Positions 9,258-17,800 of a DNA stretch of 64,000 nt are shown in pieces. A program made the translations under genes and the position numbers. The DNA is from an uncultured Lachnospiraceae bacterium (lineage in GTDB: Bacteria > Bacillota > Clostridia > Lachnospirales > Lachnospiraceae), in assembly GCA_948794795.1 (NCBI GenBank), contig CAQGLR010000014.1:1-64000 (forward strand). Direction: 5' to 3'. The first letter of the stretch is position 1. Every line of letters starts with the position of its first letter. Under the pieces are notes generated by a model, which was given only the letters and a program-made list of their open reading frames with translations, was not told the DNA's origin and searched no databases.

Positions 9258-9983
9258 TCAGCCTACTGAATTAGCTGTTTCAAATGCTTCTTTATAACTG
9301 AGTACCTTGTTTACATATGTGGTACAATATGAAGGTACTCCTCCATTACGCCTGACTGCACCACTTCCTGCATTATATGCAGCAAGTGCAAGCCTTACAT
9401 CACCATTAAATTCTTTTAACTTCATAGCAATACATTTTGCCCCGCCCATTATATTCTGCTCTGGGTCATATGGGTCATCAACCCCAAGCCCCTTTGCTGT
9501 TTCTGGCATAAGCTGCATTACGCCCATTGCACCTGCACTTGAAACACAATCTGGGTTAAAATCTGATTCTGCCTTTGCTATGGCTTTTAACAGGCTCTCG
9601 GATACATTATATTTCTTTGCTGCTGCCTTAAAATATTCGTCATATTTTGTCTTCTTCATAGAAGAAGCTGGAACAGCCGTCTGTGCCCCTCCTGATGAAG
9701 TAACCTTTTTATCAGGCTTTTCATTGTCTTCTGCTATATCTATATACATTACAGTCCTGCCTGTAACGGGGTCTCTGTATGTAATACCATCTGTTGTTTT
9801 ACTGCTATCATCTTCTGCAGGTGCTTCTTTTCTGTTGCTCTTTTCTTCTTTTTTGATTTTATCCTTTTTGCTGTCTAGTATTTCTTTAAACGCAGTAATG
9901 GTTGTTTCCCTTCCACTGTTTTCTGGATACGTCTTCACTGGTTTTATATTAAGAACATTAGGATAAGAAACCTGGCTTATCAT
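9258..9983 (-). CDS. lytic transglycosylase (SLT family), no classical signal peptide
   Basis: This 241-residue protein has a C-terminal SLT/goose-lysozyme-like domain (about 112-241). The catalytic glutamate is E139 in AKAESDFNP, followed by GAMGVMQLMPETAKGLG and LALAAYNAGSGAV, the three family signatures. Such enzymes cleave murein with formation of 1,6-anhydro-muramic acid. Residues 20-110 are charged and likely disordered. The N-terminus (MISQVSYPNVL) shows no signal peptide, so export by another route (for example the flagellar or another dedicated system) or a flagellum-type role is possible. The start codon overlaps the stop of the upstream 109-residue gene (ATGA), so the two are translationally coupled. 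Confidence 0.9.
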   Translation of the reverse strand: MISQVSYPNVLNIKPVKTYPENSGRETTITAFKEILDSKKDKIKKEEKSNRKEAPAEDDSSKTTDGITYRDPVTGRTVMYIDIAEDNEKPDKKVTSSGGAQTAVPASSMKKTKYDEYFKAAAKKYNVSESLLKAIAKAESDFNPDCVSSAGAMGVMQLMPETAKGLGVDDPYDPEQNIMGGAKCIAMKLKEFNGDVRLALAAYNAGSGAVRRNGGVPSYCTTYVNKVLSYKEAFETANSVG

Positions 9984-10309
9984 CTGAAATTCCTCCCGGC
10001 GCTTCTGAATAATTCTTCTATTGTCAGGTTATTATCTGCATTTTTATAACCTGGCCTGTCTGTATGCACACATCCTATATCTGCACTATGTACAGTGATG
10101 GTACTGTCCTGTACTTTATTACATAAAACATTTATGCTGCTTGTAATACCAGGGCGGGCACATAAAACATCTGCTGTTTTAACTTTATGGATGTCTATTT
10201 CTTTATATAATGCATTGTGGCTTTCTTGCATAACTGCCTGTAAAACCTCTTTGGTTACTGCATCTTTTGCTTTGGATGTATGTGCATTTTTAACTTTCTT
10301 TATATCCAA
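9980..10309 (-). CDS. small protein of unknown function, coupled to the transglycosylase
   Basis: This 109-residue protein starts at TTG 10307-10309 with GGGGGAGG upstream. It has no signal peptide, membrane segment or motif I recognise; it is polar, with a predicted helical N-terminal half and the tail IEELFRSAGRNFR. It overlaps the lytic transglycosylase by four bases, which implies joint translation and probably a joint function, possibly export or control of the wall-cutting enzyme. The assignment as a real gene rests on the ribosome site and the ATGA overlap. Confidence 0.7.
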   Translation of the reverse strand: MDIKKVKNAHTSKAKDAVTKEVLQAVMQESHNALYKEIDIHKVKTADVLCARPGITSSINVLCNKVQDSTITVHSADIGCVHTDRPGYKNADNNLTIEELFRSAGRNFR

Positions 10310-10423
10310 ATCCTGCCTCCCCCAGTACTCTTATATCTATTTATACAGATATTATGAGTTTATCATCTTTTAGTACAAGTTTCAAGCTGTTTTTCTTTAT
10401 ACACAATATAATTTCCAGTTATC

Positions 10424-10636
10424 TTTATATTGTACATGTGGTGGTATAACACAGGTTCCATGTGCAGGTAAATATTTCCATCCAGGGGCACGCTTCCGCT
10501 ACGATGGCACACACAACAGTGCATAGAATCTGAAAGAACCAGATTCAAGCATTGGTGGTGCCAAAGTGCCCCCTTAATGGAAAATATTTACCTGCACATG
10601 GAACTGCTGTATATAAAAATATATGTACAATATAAA
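10424..10636 (-). repeat. long palindromic element PE3 (own outer arms, type A core)
   Basis: TTTATATTGTACAT at 10424-10437 and ATGTACAATATAAA at 10623-10636 are inverted ends. The inner arms GTTCCATGTGCAGGTAAATA and TATTTACCTGCACATGGAAC pair exactly. The core has the family layout on the minus strand: CAATGCTTG, short stem, ATGCACTGTTGTG and the side hairpin GC-GGAA-GC (complement at 10492-10499). It fills most of the 476-bp gap between the serine hydrolase stop and the 109-residue gene. The remainder (10637-10785) is AT-rich with nothing I can support. Confidence 0.8.
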
Positions 10637-10785
10637 ATAACAAAGAAAATAAATTATTTTAATTACCATCAAAAACCTGTTATATAAAAATAATCTGCAA
10701 GTTTTTGCCATAAAGCAAACTTTCTATATATAATATATTTATTACATGGACATTGATAACTGTATATAGATGGTTGTACTGGAAA

Positions 10786-12000
10786 TTATTCCCTGGTTTC
10801 TTCAAGTGCCGAATAAACTATATTTCTTATTATTTGTATGTCCCTGTAACCATTACCCCCGCATTTTTGTATCACATATATAATAGCAAGGTCATTAGAT
10901 GGGTCTATAGATACATAACTGCCAAGCCATCCATCCCATCCATATTCACCAACGGCCCCAAGCCCGCCTGATGAAGGTACATCTACCATTACCCTCATAA
11001 GGTTTCCATATCCATAACCTTTAAGTGCATCCCAGTTATATCCACGCAGCTGTTTTCCACTAAGATTATTCTGTGTCATAAATTCCACAGTGCTGCTTCC
11101 CAGAATCCTTATACCATTATATGTTCCTTTGCCTAATAACATCTTTACAAACTGTGAATAATCATCTATTGTAGAAACAAGCCCTGCACCTCCTGACTCA
11201 AATTCTGGCTTTTTCTTATGCATGTATGAAAGCCCAAGGTGCTGCCACTGGCAAGGCTCCATAGTCTGTGTCTCTGGCATATACTCATAATTCTGCATAA
11301 AACGTCCCTGTTTGCTTTCTGGAACATAAAAATCTGTATCATGCATACCAAGATGGTTAAATATTTCATCTTTAAGATAGTCACTATACTTTTGGCCACT
11401 GGCAACTTCAATTATTGCACCAAGTACATCTGCACAGAAACTATAGTTCCAGTTTTCTCCTGGCTGGAACCTGAGAGGCTGTTTTCCAATAAGATTAGCA
11501 AGCTCATATGTAGAAACTGGCCTGCCTTCTTCAGTATCTTTATAAAACTTGTCAATCATATCCTGCATTTCCTTGCCTGCTGGAAAACTTGCATCTGGAT
11601 AATTTACACCTGCTGTCATATTAAGCAGGTCTTGTATTGTAACTTCCCTGTATGCAGGTACATAACCATCTTCTGTAAGCACTTTCTGGTCTTTAAATCC
11701 TGGAATATATGTGCTCACAGCATCTGTAAGCGCAATTTTTCCCTTTTCAAGCAAAATCATTACTGCTACAGATGTAACAGGCTTTGTCATGGAATAGCAA
11801 CGGAATATAGAATCCTTTGACATAGGAATATGCCGCTCCTTATCTGCTTCACCATACTCATTGCGGTATACTTCACTTCCTCCTTGTATAACACATATTG
11901 CCGCACCTATATTACAGTCCGGGCTGTTGCTTGTCCCCTCAATAGTTGCCATAATAACATCATCCAGCCTTGAAAGTATCTTTTTATTTAATTTTTTCAT
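10786..12000 (-). CDS. serine hydrolase of the beta-lactamase / class C-like esterase family
   Basis: This 404-residue cytoplasmic protein has the active-site pair S70-x-x-K73 in YSMTKPVTS and Y186-S-F in NWNYSFCAD. The third motif (normally K-T-G) is replaced by W-D-G in GEYGWDGWLG, as in EstB-type esterases and related penicillin-recognising hydrolases. The likely chemistry is ester or amide hydrolysis rather than antibiotic resistance. An ATG further upstream (12048) exists, but ATG 11998-12000 is chosen because GGAGG lies 9 bases before it. The region upstream (12009-12110) is closely similar to the region upstream of the LRR gene at 28918, suggesting shared control. It is a single-gene unit. 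Confidence 0.88.
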   Translation of the reverse strand: MKKLNKKILSRLDDVIMATIEGTSNSPDCNIGAAICVIQGGSEVYRNEYGEADKERHIPMSKDSIFRCYSMTKPVTSVAVMILLEKGKIALTDAVSTYIPGFKDQKVLTEDGYVPAYREVTIQDLLNMTAGVNYPDASFPAGKEMQDMIDKFYKDTEEGRPVSTYELANLIGKQPLRFQPGENWNYSFCADVLGAIIEVASGQKYSDYLKDEIFNHLGMHDTDFYVPESKQGRFMQNYEYMPETQTMEPCQWQHLGLSYMHKKKPEFESGGAGLVSTIDDYSQFVKMLLGKGTYNGIRILGSSTVEFMTQNNLSGKQLRGYNWDALKGYGYGNLMRVMVDVPSSGGLGAVGEYGWDGWLGSYVSIDPSNDLAIIYVIQKCGGNGYRDIQIIRNIVYSALEETRE

Positions 12001-12008
12001 CACACTAT

Positions 12009-12110
12009 CCTCCATGCTGTGCCTTTTATAATACAAATAGTATAACAAGACAAACCTGTTTTAGAAAAATGCTGTTTTTGCATTTTTCCTGTGGGAAACT
12101 TAATATATCT
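12009..12110 (-). promoter_or_regulatory. promoter region shared with the LRR gene at 28 kb
   Basis: Read on the minus strand, the region holds ACAGGAAAAATGCAAAA, an inverted repeat AAAAATG/CATTTTT, a TATACT -10 candidate and ACTATTTG, ending in GGAGG. It aligns with 28925-29026 with one single-base gap. No good -35 box is seen at the usual distance, which points to an activator or a non-standard sigma factor. Confidence 0.55.
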
Positions 12111-12240
12111 TAGTGGGAAACTATCCAAAAACTAAATTTTCAAAACCCAAAACCACAAAGTATAAATTAAAGTAGAAAATAATAACAAAATAATGCGGTT
12201 TAAAAAACAGAAAGAGGAGTTTTTGGGCAATCTGAGGGGA

Positions 12241-12452
12241 TTGAAAATTAAAATTACACAAAGATTAAATTCCTCTGGCAAGTTCCAAATGTTTTACCAA
12301 AAAGCAGCTGTTATGGGGGCGCTGGTGCTTAAGCCTTGTCTTTTAAGGCTTTATGCACCACTGCGTATCCCATCCAAGCGCAAGCGGGCTGCTGATGGTA
12401 AAATTTTGGAATTGCCAGAGCCACATAATTTGTGCACTTTTTAATTTTCAAA
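12241..12452 (+). repeat. long palindromic element PE4 (type B)
   Basis: The ends are TTGAAAATTAAAATTACACA and, inverted, GTGCACTTTTTAATTTTCAA. The second arm pair is CTCTGGCAAGTTCCAAAT with ATTTTGGAATTGCCAGAG. The core is GGCGCTGGTGCTTAAGCC, a small loop, GGCTTTATGCACCACTGCG and side hairpin GC-GCAA-GC at 12378-12385. It sits in the 714-bp gap between the divergent serine hydrolase and membrane protein genes. The rest of the gap holds the hydrolase promoter region and AT-rich sequence without a recognisable gene. Confidence 0.85.
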
Positions 12453-12714
12453 CACGCCCTGGCCAATGTCTAAACCGTATTTTATCTGGTTTGCTGTCTT
12501 AGATATATTTTTCACACTAAATCCTGTCTCCTTACATCTTTTACATATGCAGTTATTACACATATAATGTTATCATAACAGCTTGTAAAATAAAACCATA
12601 TTTTATCTAGATAATATACGAATAACTTCTGATAAAAGAAACCATAATATCCATATAATAGGACAAATAATAAAAATGTATCCTAAATAACCATTATAAA
12701 GGAGATATTATAAT

Positions 12715-13131
12715 ATGAATCCAGTCCAGGCATATGTAATAATGTTTTTAACAGGCGGATTCCTGTACTGTGGCATAGAAATACTTTACAGGGGATATTC
12801 ACACATCTCAATGCTTTTTGCAGGCGGGCTGTGTTTCCTGCTTGTAGGCGTTATACAGGGAATATTAGGTGAATCTGCTTCTATTGTAGGCCAGATGCTT
12901 TTATGTGGAATTATGATTACTGTCGTAGAATTTCTTACTGGTGAAATTGTAAACAGGCATATGCATCTGAATGTATGGGATTATTCTGCTGAACAATATA
13001 ATTTCAAGGGACAGATATGCCTGCTATATTCCAATATGTGGTTTCTTTTGTCATGCCCAATGATTATCCTGCATGATTATATGGAATACTTCCTGATTGG
13101 CAGCCAGGTACCACATTATAAAATATTTTAA
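12715..13131 (+). CDS. putative ABC-transporter type IV (CmpB-like) membrane protein
   Basis: This 138-residue protein has about four membrane helices (roughly 7-22, 30-52, 58-78 and 102-122). The segment NVWDYSAEQYNFKGQICLLY followed by WFLLS is the signature of the PF06541 family, small integral membrane proteins loosely called ABC-transporter type IV permeases. No ATPase partner is nearby, so transport is not shown. AAGGAG lies 8 bases before the ATG. It is the first of four plus-strand genes but is separated by 220 bases and a separate promoter from the next. Confidence 0.8.
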   Translation: MNPVQAYVIMFLTGGFLYCGIEILYRGYSHISMLFAGGLCFLLVGVIQGILGESASIVGQMLLCGIMITVVEFLTGEIVNRHMHLNVWDYSAEQYNFKGQICLLYSNMWFLLSCPMIILHDYMEYFLIGSQVPHYKIF

Positions 13132-13143
13132 CTGGCCATAAAA

Positions 13144-13167
13144 CTCCCCTGCTTCTTATGCAGGGGA
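13144..13167. terminator. GC-rich hairpin after the CmpB-like gene
   Basis: CTCCCCTGC and GCAGGGGA form a 7-9 bp stem with a 7-base loop, starting 13 bases after the stop codon at 13131. The 3' side is only weakly T-rich on the plus strand, so termination efficiency is uncertain. Confidence 0.45.
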
Positions 13168-13234
13168 AATTCAGAAAATAATATAACTAATTTCTTAAAT
13201 TTTTGAAACATATACGTATAAACCTAAAATATAA

Positions 13235-13263
13235 TTGCCATTTTTTATAAACTGTGCTATATT
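13235..13263 (+). promoter_or_regulatory. sigma-A type promoter for the AbrB-like gene
   Basis: TTGCCA (13235-13240) and TATATT (13258-13263) are separated by 17 bases, about 90 bases before the start codon of the AbrB-family gene. Confidence 0.6.
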
Positions 13264-13351
13264 CAGCATAAGGATTACTTAATAATATATCCTTTTACCT
13301 GACATAATTATGCTGTAATACAGCTATGACTTAAGGAGGCTATTAATTAAC

Positions 13352-13618
13352 ATGAAAAAGACAGGAATAGTAAGAAAACTTGATGATCTTGGCAGAATAA
13401 CCCTGCCTATAGAATTACGCCGCATTTTGCATCTTGCAGAAAGGGATTCTATAGAAATTTCAACTGATGATGACAAAATTATCCTGCAGAAATATGAACC
13501 AGTAGATATATTTACAGGCGAAAAAGAAGATTTAATAGAATACCATGGTAAAAAAGTTTCTAAAAAATCTATTATGGAAATGGCGGAAATTGCAAACATT
13601 CAAATTAAACAGGGATAA
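13352..13618 (+). CDS. AbrB/SpoVT-type transcriptional regulator
   Basis: This 88-residue protein starts with MKKTGIVRKLDDLGRITLPIELRRIL, the swapped-hairpin AbrB DNA-binding fold (about residues 3-48: GRITLPIELRR and DSIEISTDDDKIILQKY). Such proteins bind DNA as dimers or tetramers and act as transition-state regulators in Firmicutes. The C-terminal 40 residues form a short tail. AAGGAGG precedes the ATG. A consensus promoter lies upstream. A sirtuin gene follows 100 bases downstream. Confidence 0.9.
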   Translation: MKKTGIVRKLDDLGRITLPIELRRILHLAERDSIEISTDDDKIILQKYEPVDIFTGEKEDLIEYHGKKVSKKSIMEMAEIANIQIKQG

Positions 13619-13718
13619 TACTACATAATCCAGCATTGCCAGACAGGTTCTGTGGGATTATAGACAATTAAATGGTGAATGCTGGAATGTAATTATCCAC
13701 TTAATAAGGGGGAATTTA

Positions 13719-14444
13719 ATGCAAACTATTAATGAAGGTATAAACACCCTGCAAAACTGGATTAAAGACAGTGGTAATATTGTATTCTTTGGCGGCGCAG
13801 GTGTTTCAACTGAGAGCGGCATACCTGATTTCCGTAGCACTGACGGTCTGTACCACCAGAAATATGACTATCCGCCAGAAACTATACTAAGCCACTCTTT
13901 TTTTATAACTAAAACAGAGGAATTTTATAAATTTTACCGGGATAAAATGATATGTACAGATGCAGAACCCAATATTACACATATAAAACTTGCAGAACTT
14001 GAACAAAAAGGAAAACTTAAAGCTGTAATCACACAAAATATTGACGGGCTGCACCAGAAAGCAGGAAGCAGGACTGTATATGAACTCCATGGTTCAATCC
14101 ATAAAAATTATTGTTTAAAATGCCACAAAGCTTATGATATTTCTGTTATAACATCTTGCACAGGCATACCACAATGTGAATGTGGGGGCACTATTAAACC
14201 TGATGTTGTATTATATGAAGAAGGACTTGACGATGCTATACTGGCAGCATCTATAGATGCTATAAGTGCAGCAGATATACTTGTTATTGGAGGAACTTCA
14301 CTTGCTGTATATCCCGCTGCTGGCCTTATACAATATTATAAAGGAAATAAACTTGTCCTTATTAATAAATCAGCTACCCCTCTTGACAGCAAAGCAGACT
14401 TACTTTTACAATGCGGGCTTGGTGAAGTATTTTCACAGCTTTAA
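13719..14444 (+). CDS. cobB: NAD-dependent protein deacylase, Sir2 family
   Basis: This 241-residue sirtuin removes acyl groups from lysine using NAD. The NAD-binding motif GGAGVSTESGIPDFRS is at 25-40, TQNIDGLH at 105-112 and the catalytic H124 in YELHGS. Zinc ligands are C132, C135, C153 and C155. The length matches bacterial class U/III sirtuins. The start is supported by GGGGGAA. Downstream, after 58 bases, comes the TSCPD protein gene on the same strand, so co-transcription is likely. Confidence 0.93.
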   Translation: MQTINEGINTLQNWIKDSGNIVFFGGAGVSTESGIPDFRSTDGLYHQKYDYPPETILSHSFFITKTEEFYKFYRDKMICTDAEPNITHIKLAELEQKGKLKAVITQNIDGLHQKAGSRTVYELHGSIHKNYCLKCHKAYDISVITSCTGIPQCECGGTIKPDVVLYEEGLDDAILAASIDAISAADILVIGGTSLAVYPAAGLIQYYKGNKLVLINKSATPLDSKADLLLQCGLGEVFSQL

Positions 14445-14502
14445 TTGGTATTCTTTCTGGTATATAATATAGCCAGCCCAGTCTGGCAGAAATGAGGTTA
14501 TT

Positions 14503-14757
14503 ATGAAATATACATATAAAACAAATGGAACTTGTTCTTCATTAATTGAATTTGATATTGATGGTGATATTATTACTAATGTAAACTTTACAGGAGGATG
14601 CAATGGAAACCTCCAGGCTGTGCGTTCACTTGTTGACGGGCTTACAGTAGAACAGATTGAAAAAAAGGTAAGCGGCATAAAATGTGGAAGAAAACCTACT
14701 TCCTGTCCTGACCAGCTTGCCAGGGCTGTACGTGAAGCATACGAATCTTTAAAATAA
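14503..14757 (+). CDS. TIGR03905-type TSCPD domain protein
   Basis: This 84-residue protein contains the TSCPD motif (C-G-R-K-P-T-S-C-P-D at about 61-70) and GGCNGNLQAV. The domain is also found at the end of class II ribonucleotide reductases, where cysteines pass electrons. The stand-alone clostridial version has no proven role. GAGG lies 7 bases before the ATG. It is the last plus-strand gene before a bidirectional terminator. Confidence 0.88.
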   Translation: MKYTYKTNGTCSSLIEFDIDGDIITNVNFTGGCNGNLQAVRSLVDGLTVEQIEKKVSGIKCGRKPTSCPDQLARAVREAYESLK

Positions 14758-14761
14758 TAAA

Positions 14762-14836
14762 AAAAGGGCTTCCTCATTAAGTAGAAAGTATACAATATAT
14801 ATTGTTATAGTTTTTCTTAATGCGGAAGCTCCTTTT
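14762..14836. terminator. bidirectional terminator between convergent genes
   Basis: AAAGGGCTTCCTCATTAAG pairs with CTTAATGCGGAAGCTCCTTT, with A-runs on the left and T-runs on the right. It lies between the convergent TSCPD gene (+) and the large LRR gene (-) and can serve both. Confidence 0.75.
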
Positions 14837-14864
14837 ATCTTGTAGAAATTATTTTATAAATTTC

Positions 14865-17800
14865 TCAGGATTTAATAATAAACTTTGCTTTTTCTGACAT
14901 TCCTTTTTTTACAAATATTTTATAATATTTATTCCTGGTACTTTTACTTGTTTTTATACGTGGCTTGTTATAAATACCTTTAAAAGCAGCCTTGCCTGTG
15001 CCCTTTGCTGTAATCTTTACTGATTTAATATTTATATAGCGTAAATTCTTACATTTATAAAATGCTTTAATGCCTATTTTCTTTATATTCTTTCCTATTG
15101 TTACTTTCTTTAAAGAAGTTTTACCTGCAAATGCCTTTTTCCCTATTGAAGTAACTTTATAAGATACACCATTTATTTTAACAGTTGCAGGAATTATAAC
15201 AGACTTTGGATTTTTCTTTGTACTCTTAATATATTCTGCTGTTTTACTCTTTCCTGTACCTGTTATTTTATATACAGCATTTGTCTTTTTATCTGTATAT
15301 TTATAGCCCTTTTTATACACAACTGCAGTGCTGTCCTCCCCGCCAGGCTGTGCTGTTGCTGCTGGCTCTGGTGTATCAGCTGGTGTATCTGTTGCTGCTG
15401 GTGTAACTGGCACATCAGGACTGGCTGTTGGTTCTGGTGTAACTGTAACATTGGCAGATGGCATACCTGGGGCACTGGTTGTTCCTGGGACTGGTGATGG
15501 TGATGGTGTAGTACCTGGTGTTGGTGACGGGCCATAAACAGGAGGTAAAAATCCTGGATAATATGAACCACCACCGCTGCCACTGCCTGGACCTGGAAGT
15601 GGTGTTACTTCTGGTACTGGTGTGATTCCTGGTGTTACTTCTGTACCCTGTTGTTTTAACAATGTTACAGGTATACCTTCTGCTATAGAAAAAGCAGAAT
15701 TCCCACTTTCATCCTCCACAGACAGCCTGCAGGACAATAACACTTCACCCTCTCCTTCAAGGCTGTTCTCCAGATTTTCAAATGATAATTGTACAAAATT
15801 CATTCCTGGAGCCAGCTGTATCTTTTCAATATAAGATGATGCCAGTTTTCCAGCCTGGTCATAATATTGTAATGTAACATTAACATCTCTTGGAGCTGTT
15901 GCATTTGAAATTACTGTTGCATCTGCAGTACCAGAAATCTTGTTACTGTTGTCACATGTTATGTTTGTTTCTATTTCTTTTGCCTTAAGAGGGTTTTCTT
16001 CATCTGATGAAGAAAATGTTGTTTCCGCCTTGCCTCCATTGACTGCTGTCTCCATGTCATCAATGGAAATTGTTGTATCCGCAGGTGCTTCAATAGAAAT
16101 ATCATCACCACTTATTATAACTGTTGTATTACTATTTGTTTCTATTTTACGTTCCATTCCCTGCTGGTTAATAATAGTAAATGAAGATACTTCTTCTTCC
16201 TGGGATTCTGAAACCAGGCTTACCTTGAGCTGGTCTGTTCCTGTTTCTTTATCAACCGAAAGAACAGCATCTTTGTCTGAAGAAACTATTTCTGCAAAAT
16301 ATTCTCCTGAAGCCAGATAGAATGTTACACTTTCTTCTGTATTGTCTGATGTGCCTGTATTAGCAGTTTTATCTGTAGAGATATTATAGTTTCCTTCTGG
16401 AAGCACAAAGCTTTTGATACCTGGGAATGTCTCCTCCTCCCCTGCGTTATGCTTCTGCTCATATGCACCTTCTATATCTTCAATAGTATTGCCAGCTTCA
16501 TTGGCAAGTTTTATATTTTCTTTATCTATAGAAAGATAGAGAGAAGCATCCTTGTTACTATGCAGTTCTACGCCTGACATAGCGCTGCTTATAGTATACA
16601 GCCCAGCATATGAAGCATATTTATATAGTCCATAAGATATACCATTAAAATTCTTATTGATAATCAAGGTCTTTAAAGAAGAAGGATATGAAGGGTCATA
16701 TACCTTTAAAATAAAGTTTCCATCATTATCCTGATCCACAGAAACAGGTATAACTGCATGCCCGCCATAAGTTGAATAAATTGACATAAGTACAGGTTCT
16801 GCCTCTGGGTCTGTCTTAAAACCTCCTGAACGCTCAAATTCTTCTACTTTCTTAATTAATCCTTTGTAATCTTTCATATTTGCACTGAATGCACCAACAT
16901 ACCCTGCAATCAGTGGGTTATACTGGGATATCTGGTAAGCTTCTATAAGTTTTGTTAAATCTGAATCTTTTCTGCGTGGTGTAGCGATTTCATATAAAGT
17001 TTCTGCATTGGCATCATAATTGTTTATATCAAACCTTGGGTTACCACTATTTTCATAAAATTCCAATGTAGTAGCTGCCATTCCATAACAAGAACCGTCC
17101 CACTTTGGATTAATTACATAATAATATGTACCTGTAGTAATACTTTTCAGCACATCTACATAACGCTGCCTTGGAATACGGTAATTAATCCCATATCCAA
17201 ATGATGGTGCACTGTTGCTAAATGAATAATAGTCTTTATTTTCTGTATAGAAATGGCTCTGCCCTTCAACAGGAATACCATTCCATACACCATCAAACCC
17301 TGTCCAGCCATTTTGTGAAATACGGTAATATAATATAAGACTGCTGCTGCAGTTTGTAAAGCTGTCTGCTGCCCAGTCTGCTGGTACTTCTCCATAGAAG
17401 TAAACTTTTTCTAATGCTGTACTTCCAGAAAATGCCTGTGCACCAATACTTATTGTATTTGCAGGGATATTAACTGTACGCAAGCTGGTACAGCCTTTTA
17501 ATGCACCCGCTTCTATAGCTGATACTGTTTCTGGCACAAATATACTGCTTAAAGAAGTACATCCAGCAAAAACTTCCTCCTCCAGAGCCTGCAGGTGTGA
17601 ACCCAGGAATACGTCCTCAATAGCAGTACAGCCCTGGAATGCATATGAACCAAGTGAAGCCACTTTATCAAAGAACAAATCACCCTTAATTGCAACATCC
17701 CCCTGGAACGCAGCATTTCCAATATTTTCTACAAACCGTATTTGTAAAAATACAAGCCTGGTGCATCCATTAAATGCATAGTCCCCTATACTGTTTAAAT

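Noticed and set aside
10786..12000. Antibiotic-resistance class C beta-lactamase
   Set aside because: No signal peptide and the K-T-G motif is W-D-G, which fits esterase-like or peptidase-like relatives.
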